Positions 25,567-36,464 of a stretch of DNA of 64,000 nucleotides are shown here, piece by piece (positions within the stretch are counted from its first letter, which is position 1; every line of letters starts with the position of its first letter). The stretch spans positions 68,490,926 through 68,554,925 of the forward strand of contig CM049309.1 in the NCBI GenBank assembly GCA_026874595.1, given 5' to 3'. Source of the DNA: Sipunculus nudus (taxonomy: Eukaryota; Annelida; Sipuncula; Golfingiida; Sipunculidae). The translations under genes and the position numbers were made by a program. The notes beneath the pieces are model-generated. The model had not been told where the DNA came from. It worked only from the letters and a program-made list of their open reading frames with translations, and ran no database searches.

Positions 25567-27455
25567 ATGTCTGACAAACTGATTCAACAATCTAACATGC
25601 TGCTCGATAGCTTGCCTGTGCCGACAAAAGAAAAACTCGAGCAAGCCATCAGTGACGTCACAAATAACTGGAATACCACTGTTCATAATATGAAGAAGTG
25701 TGACCTAAACAAATTCAGGAAAACAAAATGCAAGTCAGCAATCCAGGCAGAACTTGCCAATATAATCCCGTCAATACCAAAACCTGTACTTTCATGCAAA
25801 GCGTTATTCATATCTAATGGTATAAACAACAGAGTACAAACCAGATTGAGTGAAACCAGTGTTGCGGTCATCGCTTCATCCCCAATTGAGAACAAAGGGT
25901 CAACAACAACAGACAACATCCTGGGGGATCTTTTCCAGAAGACCCCTCAAAATTCCTACTCAATGAGTCCATTACCTGAAATAAACTCATCAATACCTCA
26001 AGACTCTCCATTATCGCCAGCCTTTACGTCGCCTCCATCACCTCTGGATATTAGTGTAATGTCACACGCTGAGCTGAATAATAACATTCATTGCTCCCCT
26101 ATTTCACACGCTGAGCTGAATGATAACACCCATTGCTCTCCTAATTCATACAATGAGGTGAACACAAAATCAAAGTGTGATAAACTAACACCTGATAAAG
26201 CTACATGTGAACGTCAGACACGTAATACAAAAAAAGAACATCATTTAAAGTGCAATCAAAACGCAACCTTGAAACCAAAGATCAAGAAGAATCATATTGC
26301 TCTAAGGACTGTGTATATGATCGCAAGTATGCTGATGAATCTATGGTTCGATGCTGCATCTGTATGAGCTGGTTCCATCCAGTATGTGTAGGAGAGGATA
26401 GTGGAACTCTTGGCATCTGGACGTGTATAACGTGCAGAAACTATCCACACAAAATCAACCTCCTTGCTACCCGCCTTGAGTCGCTAATTGAGATAAACAT
26501 AGCCCTTCAAACCCAGATTAATGCCTTCATGGAACGTATCACTCCATCGAACTCAACACGATGCTGTCAATGCAAATGTAACGTAACAACAAACTGCCTT
26601 TCGTCATCACCAGTAAATGATCCACCCTCAACTCCAAAAATCAAGACCACTGCAACACAGACTACGCTGGATACCAGTACACCCATTACTCTTCTAAACT
26701 CCACACTATCAAATCCAACGAGTGAAGATTCTTCTGTAACAGCCTCAACTATCAGCTTCCGAGACGTAAACGCGTGTCCTGGCACAGACGCTTCCACAGA
26801 AGTACACAACGACTCCAATGTAAACCCAGCAACATGCCATGTAAACAGAGCTCAGAAGAAATCAGGAAACTCTACGCTCAAGCCTTCACACGAACACAAA
26901 CAACACAAAACAAGGCCCTGCCAATCCTCTTACGTAACTATCCTGGGGGACTCAATGACAAAGAACTTGAACTCTTCTGACCTCTCCGATGAAACCAAAG
27001 TCAATGTGCATGTGGACTCAAGTGTGTTTACTTTTGATCATGCTATTGATAGGATCAAGCAAGTCAAATCTGACCATCTTCTCATACACATCGGTACAAA
27101 TCATGTAAGCAAAGAAAATGCAGATACTAGCATTCGTAAGTTCCGTAAGATTGTGCCAATTATAAAACAGAATCCTAGTATTAAGCACGTCACAATTAGC
27201 ACAGTGATTAGCAGACCCTCTAAGATATACTCTAAAAGAATAAGACTTCTGAATGCCGCACTAGAAATCTACGCTGAAAAAAAAGGATGGACTCTGCTAA
27301 TGAATGATAACCTTGGTCCATTTACACTAAAATCTGACAACCTCCATCTAAACAAGAAAGGCTCAAAGGCATTCCGTTCAAATATATGTGATGTAATCAA
27401 AATCGCAACCTCTCTTAAAAATTTTCATAAGCAAGCAGTAATAGAATTAACATGA
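25567..27455 (+). pseudogene. LINE ORF1: PHD finger and SGNH esterase, one frameshift
   Basis: Frame 1 runs from ATG 25567 (MSDKLIQQSN) to 26367, and frame 2 carries on to 27455. The switch must lie between about 26226 and 26300; a seven-A run at 26229-26235 is the likely slip site. The N-terminal part is low-complexity Ser/Thr/Pro. Next comes a PHD finger (CSKDC, RCCIC, WFHPVC, WTCITC), then a leucine-rich helix (INLLATRLESLIEINIAL), a Ser/Thr linker, and an SGNH hydrolase: ILGDSM (catalytic Ser), HIGTNHVS, and DNLHLNKKGS near the end (Asp-x-x-His). The esterase is a known feature of CR1-group ORF1 proteins. The ORF1 TGA overlaps the ORF2 ATG (ATGA, 27452-27455). Confidence 0.88.
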
Positions 27456-30391
27456 ACAGTACCCCTTACAACGAGAGTTACTTACCTGGTCACAACAATG
27501 ACGGGTTCATTCCCGATTATCAAAACGTGCCTTCCTCAAACACGCATGATAATGGTACCTCAATTGAAACACTCCTACAGTGTATCCGAAAGAAGAATGG
27601 CCTAACTATAATCCACTTAAATGTAAGAAGTCTTCCTCCCAAGTTCGACGAATTAGTGCTCCTCTTAAAGGTTGGTTCGGTCCATGTAGTATGTCTCACT
27701 GAGACTTGGTTGGACGATAGTATCGCAACCCATGAAATCGAAATCCCGGGGTATACTCTCTACCGAAAAGACCGAAATAGACATGGTGGAGGTGTTGCCA
27801 TTTATGTACAAAGTTCCTTGCAATCTACCGTATGTCCTTTTATTTCTAATGATCATCTAGAAGTAATCTGGGTCCGAATTCAATGGAACAGACGTAACTC
27901 TCTGATCGGGTGTATATATAGACCGCCTCACTCTGACAAAAGTTATTTACAACTTCTCTTCGATAACATTAGCCTTGCTATGGCTAAACATGTTCATACA
28001 GTGATCATAGGCGATTTTAATATTGATGTTTATAACCCCAAAGCGTCTATAAATGTTGAGTTGGTGAATATGGCCACATCATACAACCTTCATCAACTTA
28101 TAACCTCCCCAACTCGAGTCACCGCAACCTCATCCAGTACGATAGATTTGATTTTTACAAATACACCCGGTATTCACTCATCATCCGGCGTTATTCCGTG
28201 GTCACTTAGCGATCATTATATTATTTTTACCCGGCTCTCAGGAGGCAGTTGCCAAAAAGGAACCAAATTTGTGAGAGTTAGGTCCTTTAAGAAATTTGAT
28301 CCCCTTGCCTTCAAGCGGTCCATTCAGTCATCATTAACATTTCACTGTCTTCCCGATGTAAATGATGTCATCTCAGGCTGGAATCTATGGCGTGATGAAT
28401 TTCTGACCATATGTAATAAACACGCACCTTTTAGAACGTTTAGAGTTAGAAATAATAGACACAATCCCTGGATGTCACCTGATATCCAGCGTCTAATATA
28501 TAACCGAGAACGCATTCGTAAATCTGCTGTGTCAAATAATGATCCACAGCTGTGGGCACAGTTCAGGCGGTTACGTAATCGGGTCACTTGCATGATCCGT
28601 CAACTGAAACGTTCCTATTATAGACACAAGGCACAGTCATCAAAATCTCCCAAGGAGATTTGGCAGTCTTTAAAACACGTGATCAATCCAGTTAGCCGGG
28701 GTCAAGATAGTCCAGATCTAACTGCGGATGACCTGAATGACTTCTTTGCCTCAGTTGGAAAAACTTTAACCAAAGCATTTACCAAAGATGTTGTGCAGGA
28801 CCAACCTGATTTTACTGATTCTCGGTTTTCAATCCCTCAAATGAGCCAACAGGATGTCGTGAAACTTTTAGTCGCATTTAAGAATAAACATGGAATTGAT
28901 GTCCTCAATATGCCGGGGTTCTTACTTGGAGAGGCCGCGGTCATCTTAGCGCCATCGCTGACACATATTCTTAACTTATCACTCAGTACAGGAATAGTTC
29001 CTCCTGACTGGAAGTGTGCAAGGGTGGTACCCATTTATAAGGGTAAAGGGAAACTTTCTGATACTAACAATTACCGGCCAATTTCGATCACCAGCCATGT
29101 GATTAAAATCTTAGAGAAGCACATTAAACGCCATCTCCTTAATTACTTAAACCACAAACGCTTGATATCTCCTGAACAAACTGCCTTTCTTGAAAACAAC
29201 TCTACCTAAACTGCATTACATAGAATAGTTGATAATTGGCTGACAGTTATGAACTGCGGACGTGTAAACTCCATATGCTTTCTCGACCTTAAAAAAGGTT
29301 TTGATTCCCTAAATCACGATATATTATTGGGTAAATTAAAACAGTATGGCGTAAATGGAAACTCGCACACCTGGTTTTATAATTATTTATACGACCGAAA
29401 GCAGTTTGTCTGCTTCAATAACTATAATTCTGAGGTGAAAATCATCGATACAGGTGTACCACAAGGCACTGTACTTGGACCCATTCTTTTCCTTCTATAT
29501 CTTAATGACTTGCCCGATAATGTAACAGACGCAAAATGCTCGATTTATGCTGACGACATCACGCTATACGCAGACGGCAACGATCGCGAATCAGCACAAC
29601 ATAAGTTACAGGCTGCTGTGGACCAAGTTACAAAATGGCTTAATAAAAACAAACTAATTGCAAACGCCACAAAATCAGCTACTATGCTTGTGAGTTCCAA
29701 GCAACGCAAACAATCAAATTCATTACAAATAATTATCGATAAAGATATTGTCCCGAATGTCGATGAATTTTCTCACCTTGGCTTGATCATTGACGCCCAT
29801 CTCACATGGAAATCTCACACTTCTACCGTTTTTAAAAAGCTATGTTGCAAAATTGGACTTTTACATCGGCTCAGCAAATTTCTACCGCAGAAGTTTTTAG
29901 TCACTATATATCACGCCTTTGTTCAACCCTCAATAGATTATAGCCTTACAGTATGGGGCAGCTGTCCCAGCACATTCCGTGCCGCAATCCAACGAATGCA
30001 GTGTCGTGCGGCTAGGATAATAACAAAAAATTACGACCCAACTCAAAGAAGTTTAGATTTAGTGAAAGAAATAGGCTTAATGACAATTGAACAGCGATAT
30101 TTGTACCTCCTATCTATTTTAACCTATAAATGCATAAATGATTTAGCCCCTTCATATTTATGTAAGAATTTTCATATGGCGAAGGGCATTCATAATTATT
30201 CGACGCGGTTAACCGAAAACAAAAACTGTATCCTTCCGAAACCGCGTATTGAAGCCTTCAAGGCTACCTCTTTTTATGCAGGCAGTACTCTATGGAACTC
30301 CCTTCCTCGACACATTAAGTTTGCTTCTAATTTGCAGCATTTTAAAAAATTATCACATTCGTACTTCTCCGATTTTACAATGATGTCATAA
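27452..30391 (+). pseudogene. LINE ORF2: APE endonuclease and reverse transcriptase, one nonsense codon
   Basis: It is a 979-residue reading frame interrupted only by TAA at 29207-29209 (codon 586). The second copy has Lys (AAA) at the matching place, so one base change explains it. The endonuclease spans roughly residues 52-260: HLNVRSL, CLTETWLDDS, RKDRNRHGGGVAIYV, IGCIYRPPHSD, IIGDFNID and the catalytic SDHYIIF. The reverse transcriptase spans roughly 520-790: IYKGKGK, NNYRPISIT, FLDLKKGFDS, GVPQGTVLGP and the catalytic YADD near residue 700. It makes the nick and copies element RNA at the target. The C-terminal region has the usual CR1-type TYKCINDLAP and LWNSLP blocks. Confidence 0.93.
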
Positions 30392-30671
30392 TCTTATCAC
30401 AGCACGAAATTGTTCTAGATGTAATCGTTGCTCTTACCGCTGTTAGTACCGTCCCTTTTATTAATTTTATGATATTATCATTCCTTTGTAATGATTTTAC
30501 AGTCTCATTATGTCTTTTATATTTCGCATTGTACATGTACTTTTATGTATTTTTATTATCATGTTCCATTGTTTATAATATCTTGTATATCTTGGAAGAG
30601 GGCCCTGCTTATAACAGAATTCTTATTCTGGTACAGGCCACCCTTCACAATATTATAATAGTATATAAATA
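30392..30671 (+). other. LINE 3' untranslated region and tail
   Basis: T-rich, ending GAGGGCCCTGCTTATAACAG, a TTCTTATTCTGG block, and a run of AATA units. The older copy ends in the same order (CAGGGCCCTTCTGTAAACAG, TTTATTCTG, then AATA units), which marks a shared 3' recognition region. Confidence 0.75.
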
Positions 30672-30686
30672 AATAAATAATGCATG
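30672..30686. repeat. Target-site duplication, right copy, of the LINE
   Basis: AATAAATAATGCATG, identical to 25256-25270. Confidence 0.9.
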
Positions 30687-31270
30687 GGTGGCCATGATCC
30701 TTTCTTTGCTTATTGATCATGGACATTTTTCCTTCTATTTTTGAGACCCTGAAATGACAGCAATCGTATCAGTTTCTCAGCTGTTAATTTACGTACGAAT
30801 TCAGTATATTTTGTCTTGAAACCTTTTATATTTATTTATCATGGTTAGTTTCTTCAGCTATTGAACACTGGTGGTGTCACCTTATTTTTTTTGTTGTTGC
30901 TGCTATTTTCAACGCATTTCCCGCTATTTTAAGAATGCCCAATCACACCAATGTTATATGTTTCTCAACCGTTGCTTCATCTAGTCTCCCAAAACCTGGT
31001 TTTGGATGTTTGTTGACCATGACCAGTTAAATCAGTTGCTAAAGACTATGATGTCGCAACCTGTATTTTTTATATTTTTCACTAATTTTTTCCTCTATTT
31101 TTGGGACCCCCAATTGACCACAAATCGTATCAATTTCTCAACTTAGGTTTCATCTGGTGTCCTAAAACCTTGTATGTTGATATATCATGACTGGACTTTT
31201 CAGTTCCTGTAGACTGATTGCGCCACTTTGATCTTAAAAATTTGCGGATTTTTAGGATTATAATTACACC
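30687..31270 (+). repeat. Diverged tandem repeat, about three units of 170-190 bp
   Basis: A block of the form CTATTTTTGRGACCC, then ATCGTATCARTTTCTCA, then a C-rich CCTAAAACCT block and a CATGA block recurs near 30731, 30922 and 31092. The units are strongly diverged. It starts directly after the LINE insertion. Confidence 0.55.
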
Positions 31271-32485
31271 TTAAACTTTTGAAGCACTTCATATATTTTC
31301 TTCATATTGGACATATTTTTTCTCGCCATGTCCTCGGATTATGGAAACTGGAGAACTTGATCTTGATTGTGACCCCTGTAACCTTTGAACTAAAGATTTC
31401 CTCCTCAAATTTGGCACATAAATTGTTTCTCATTAGCTCTTTGACGTGGATCTACAGGTTCAAATCAGCAGAATTATTATTCACCATCATTATAAGATAC
31501 TTGTGAACGTGATAACATTTTTAGTCGTCAAATTTGATGACAAAATCTTTCAAAGTCCTTCAAGCTTTCAGACTCCTCTTTGTTCTGAGAGGAAAACTGG
31601 TAACCTTGATATTGATTCTTGTTTTCTCTTTTACAACTGTAACAGACTAGTCAAGATTTTATTCAGTCTTCATGCACAGATGTGTGACCCGTCACCTTAT
31701 CATGTCGGCTTTAGTGTCAGAAGATCAAAGGTTTAATCCCATATGAAGTTAATATGAATGTGGCTTGTGGCTTACAGTTGATAAAATTCCTATTTTAAAT
31801 ATCAGGCTAAATGTCATCCTAGTCAATTGAGCGTCATATGTCACTTGTAAAAAGGTTTCTACAAGCATTTTTTTGCAGTCTAAAGAACTCCACCTTTTGT
31901 ATGGGGATGCTTTTAAGGTTTTCTCATTTGTCTTCTTGGGTGTGTTGGCTCTCCCCCCCCCCCCCCCCACCCCCTTTCCAATCTGATTTTCACACCAAGC
32001 TTTTTATTACTGAATGTTAGAAACAAAGTTTGGGATTGCCACTTTAAGACTACCAGTCAAATCCAAACAGAGCTGGAGAACTGTTAACTGTGTATGGTGT
32101 TTCATAATTTATTATAGATTATCTGGAAAAATGCCTGATACATCTCAGTGCATGTAGCACAGTTCCCGCGTCTGATTACTGCAATATGCAAATTATCACA
32201 ACATAAATGACTGCGGTGTATATGTACGGAAATGAGCAATAACTGGTCACCAGTGCCATGCGGTGTCAATTATATAAAACAATCCTCCTTTTTTTATACT
32301 TTTTTGTATCTGGTCCTATTTTAACCCTTCTTTTTATTTCAAACATTCTGGAGTCTTTATGTTTTTATATATATTTGTATACGCATATGAATAAACATAA
32401 ATTATAAGGTAAACTTAAATTCATGTAAAGATGATGTGGTATGTTGTTTGAATATTAGAAAAGGATCGAAACGTAATACGCAGAA

Positions 32486-32566
<81 letters not shown>

Positions 32567-32633
32567 AGGAGAGAGAGAGAGAGAGTGCATTGGAGTCAAG
32601 GGGACCATGTTTTTTCCAAAATGTTCAAGGAAC

Positions 32634-32690
<57 letters not shown>

Positions 32691-32761
32691 CAACAGTTGT
32701 TTTCATGATCAGCCGTAATTACAAAAATGACAACTTTTGTTTCTGCCACTATTAATGTAAA
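31271..32761. other. No recognised gene; homopolymer and dinucleotide tracts
   Basis: It holds a C run near 31952-31969, a long (GA)n tract at about 32490-32585, and (TA)n then (TG)n at about 32634-32684. The open frames across the (GA)n tract are artefacts of the repeat. Confidence 0.5.
32490..32585. repeat. (GA)n microsatellite
   Basis: About 95 bp of GA with few interruptions; strong purine/pyrimidine strand asymmetry. Confidence 0.95.
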
Positions 32762-32888
32762 CTAGCAAATACCCGTGCTGCGCACGGTTTGGGGCGAACA
32801 AAACAATCGTACGGTGGTGTCGGAAATCCACCGGAAATCCGGAGATACGTAAAATCACACAAATCGCGATATGCTATTAATATATAGA
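32762..32888 (-). mobile_element. Miniature Helitron, 127 bp, both ends present
   Basis: Read on the - strand it starts TCTATATATTAATAGC and ends with the hairpin CCGTGC-GCA-GCACGG (32773-32787), then GTATTTGCTAG. Helitrons start with TC, end with a short hairpin followed by CTAG (CTRR), and insert between A and T without target duplication. Here the - strand flanks are A before TC and T after CTAG, exactly as expected. There is no room for a RepHel gene, so it is non-autonomous. Confidence 0.75.
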
Positions 32889-34262
32889 TCCATTATGTGT
32901 ATGGTGTTATGCATAAACATCGTACTAAAGCCAAGAGGTTGGACGGAAATTTTTTTTCGGAGAAGTTGATATTTTTATATGAAAATATATACATGTTGTA
33001 TTATATTGAACATCGCTATTTAAAGGTGCCCTCCGATTATTCTTGCGACAAAATGGCACCGTGTAAAAATCTGGTGACACATGCCAACGTTTATTTGCAT
33101 CCGAACATTGCATCCGTTCATCGCATCCTTGTGAAAAGATTAGACACTATATTTTCAATTACACATGACACATACATCTGGCTACGACTATCAGTTGCGA
33201 TCAACGCATGCAACGCATCGCAGACCTTGAGTCCTGCTCGATTTTTTGCAATGAACGCATCCGTTAAACGCACATGACGTGATATCGGGGAAGCCCTCAC
33301 TTCCATTAGCAAAATATGAGTATTGAAGTTTATTGAAGGGGAATAACTGAAGGGAAACATCATAATGTCTATAAGACTCATTATGCATCTTACTGTGTAT
33401 CACTGAATAATTGCAACAATAAATGTGATGCAATAAAACGTGCATGACATTTAAAGTGAAGGCAAAATAAAGCGTTAAGCACATGCGCCAGGAAAATTAT
33501 TTTTGTGAGGGGGGTGGGGTCCCATCCCATTTTAATCTAATTAAAACATAATTATATGCTATATTTTACTGAAATATCATTTAGATTTACAGGTATAAAT
33601 CTTGATCTGAAAGGACAAAACGACTTATCGTTTTATATGTTTGACGCTTGTATGTGTCATGTGTTGCCTCATGGTTGCCGTCCTTTGGTCGCACATGAAA
33701 GACGGGTGTGACAAACCAAATGCGATAAACACTGGTTTCAACTTAGTGTGACCGTGGAACATGATTTTAGTCGCATGCGACTCGCTCAATTGTCCAAGGC
33801 CCTGGACCCGGTGCGTGTGCATTAAAGCATACCAGGTCATATAAGGGGGTCGCAAGAAGCCCTCTTCGTGTGATCCCCCGGTCACAGGAAGGCCTGCCAA
33901 ATCTTTTCAAAGATCTCCCTTTTGAGAAGGGGATGATTTCGGGCCGGTGACCGCGAATTGTACAAATAACCCAGATAGGGCCCCTGGAGTAAAACTCTGT
34001 CTTAGCATGACACAATCTATGGCCATTGTGTCACCGGACCCGAAGACACAAAGGAAAGCGGCACCCACGGGGGAGCAAATATTATAATTATAAATTATGC
34101 ACGTAAAACGCAAATACGTATATGTATTGCAAATAAAAGTAGGTTGAATCTCTTCGAACACCACCGAAGCATATGTATGTCGAAAAACATGGCAATCCGT
34201 ACGCTGGTATCAGAGGAGATACCGAAAATTACAAAAATCGCCTTACGCTATTACTATATAGA
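32889..34262 (-). mobile_element. Second Helitron-like 5' end (at 34262) and associated sequence
   Basis: The last 70 bp (about 34190-34262) match the 5' end of the 127-bp element: CGTACG-TGGT, AATTACAAAAATCGC-TACGCTATTA and CTATATAGA followed by T. No hairpin-CTAG end is visible between 32889 and 34190, so this copy has either lost its 3' end or uses the one at 32762, with the short element's 5' end lying inside it. The interior (33600-34100) has moderately GC-rich unique sequence with no RepHel motifs recognised. Confidence 0.45.
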
Positions 34263-36464
34263 TATCTCACAAGCTTTTCTATTCAAATTAATGAAGGATT
34301 CACTGTAATAATATAAAGACCGGTTCAATTGTATTGAAAGACTTACTATTCCTATTATCATCTAGCATGAATCCGGTAAAGAATGAGTTACTTGGATCAA
34401 ACATGGAATACACAAAGAGTTATGTAACACTCATCATTTTCTTTGAGTTACTTTGACTGATGTATACTTGACATTATCTTTTTCTTTTCGGGCAGTACGT
34501 TCACATCCGGCTCCCTTCTGTTCCTGGCTATCAGCATGCAGTTTATATCGAGTACCAATTAATTCTGTTTCTTAATTTTTCAGCAAGACCAGTTAGTGTA
34601 TACAGACTTACACGTATACAGCTTAAAGATCATTGGACGTGTGTATCGGTTATTCCTTAAGTGGCTTACTTTAAGGTACGCCACAACAGCATAAGAAATG
34701 TCATTTAAGGAAGTAAAGGCCACATAGAGGACTAATTACGCCTTCTCAGGAGTTATGCCGATAGAGGGAATTATACACCACATAAATATAAGCAAACCAC
34801 ATGTGCATGAACTTATTAACGCACACACAGGCAGAGGATGAAAGATTGAAGAATGGGGGAGGCATTGATAATTCGAGGGTTTGTTACAAACTATCGAAAC
34901 TATAACATAGGATAGGATATATTATCCGGGACAAATATATATTTAATGACTTCGATACGAGAACATAAAGGCAGGCAAAATATTAAAACGTAGACATCTA
35001 AACAGCACCATGTTAAGTATATTATATATACAAACAAGTATAGTTAATTCTTTATTTCTTTATTCTACATAACAGAACAAACGCAAGCGAAGCTGTACTC
35101 AGAGTGTGTAATCAATATTCAATTAAACTCAGATATAGAAGAAATGGGAAAATCCCCGTTATCGTAATGAAAAAAATGAAATTCTAGTTGTGCTCTGTAT
35201 GCATGATTTTGCATCTCATCGTAACAGAAAACAAGTTCCAAATTTCCTTATGGCTTACACCTTAAGAATGATAATCCTCTGTTAAGCAAACGCTTGGTTC
35301 GCCCAGCTAAAGTATGTAGGTTGAAATTTCGCTTAAAAACGAAGCTATTTATATAACCACTGGAAAGAAAGGTTCTCAAGCAGAATTATGTGCATTCTGT
35401 GAACAGATGATTCGCAAAGAATTAATTGCACAAATGTTTCCTGGATGTAATATTACACAGAATACTGATCATTTGATTTATCTTAGGTGGCTCCCACACG
35501 ATGGCGAATTTATAGTTGCGTGTTAACTAAATATGGTATCTTCGATTTGAGTACGAGTATGTATGAGTATCTTACGATTTTAGTACGAGTAGACTACGCG
35601 ACAGGTTCGATTGCATCCGAGTCCACTACGGTTGGTACCGAGGTGAGTACGAGTTAACCGAATGTAATACGAGCTGCACGATTGATTCTAGTCCAAGCTT
35701 TGGCGAGTTTAGTACAAGCTATCGAGTTCAGTCCGATTATGGGATAGAAAATTTGTACTCGGCATTTCTAGCCTCATGGATGCCAAGTCAGAAATTGTTT
35801 CTCTTGTCAAGGAGGAAGACTTCTTTTAATTGCTTGGGCAGGTATTTCTGACTGGAGGCGGACTATATAGAACAGCTCTGCTTCCGACCTAGTAAGGGTT
35901 TACTCGGCATATCATGGATGGAGCAAATTGTAGTTTTAACATGAGCTTACTACCGGCTTGTAGAGTTAGTTACATGTGTGCTTCGAGACATATTTTTTAC
36001 GAGTTATCAACGTGTAAGGGATCAGTATTTGTTAAATGCGAGGTTCCTGAGCCATGCCGAGCGGTTCAAGGACTGCCATAGGACCAAGTACTGTCTTAGC
36101 TTACCTCGGCACCCAACTTGCTGTCATTTGAGAGCCACTTTGATCGCGATAGTCTCTTAGTTCAGATGACCCAAAACCGACTAATCACGACAAAAAGTAA
36201 AAGTATAGTTGCGACATATTTTACAACATCAGAGCCTAAAATAAGAGACAGATTATAACAAAACAAAATCACGCATACATTGTTGGAATGATGTAGAGCT
36301 AGTGTCTACAGTAAATTAGAATGCATTTTCCACTGAATTCCTATTGCTGTCGACGTTCTTATTGTAAAATAAAGTTACAGGAGTGACAAATTTGATGATG
36401 TTTTAGCAGGTGCGAGGCATTTTAAAGGCAGCTCTCCTCGAAAGTTACGCATGTTGTTCTAACG
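34263..36464. other. No recognised gene; a patch rich in AGTACGAG words
   Basis: At about 35540-35760 the words AGTACGAG, TACGAG and GAGTC/GAGTT recur in a loose array. The rest is AT-rich with no coding signal that I could name. The stretch 35978-36160 (+) is open but has no family motifs. Confidence 0.4.

Larger units (their letters stand above)
25271..30671 (+). mobile_element. CR1-like LINE, full length, with 15-bp target-site duplication
   Basis: The element is 5.4 kb: 5' untranslated region 25271-25566, ORF1 25567-27455, ORF2 27452-30391, and a 3' untranslated region ending in a short (AATA)n tail. Exact flanking repeats (25256-25270 and 30672-30686) show a simple target-primed insertion. 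A PHD finger plus SGNH esterase in ORF1, and an APE endonuclease plus reverse transcriptase without RNase H in ORF2, define CR1-group non-LTR elements. Only two defects are visible: one ORF1 frameshift and one ORF2 stop. A related copy at 39.8-44.9 kb shares the 3'-end words GGGCCCT and CAGAATT. Confidence 0.93.

Noticed and set aside
32402-32687. Open frames with Arg-Glu or Ser-Leu runs on both strands
   Set aside because: They are translations of the (GA)n tract and have no start context or family match.
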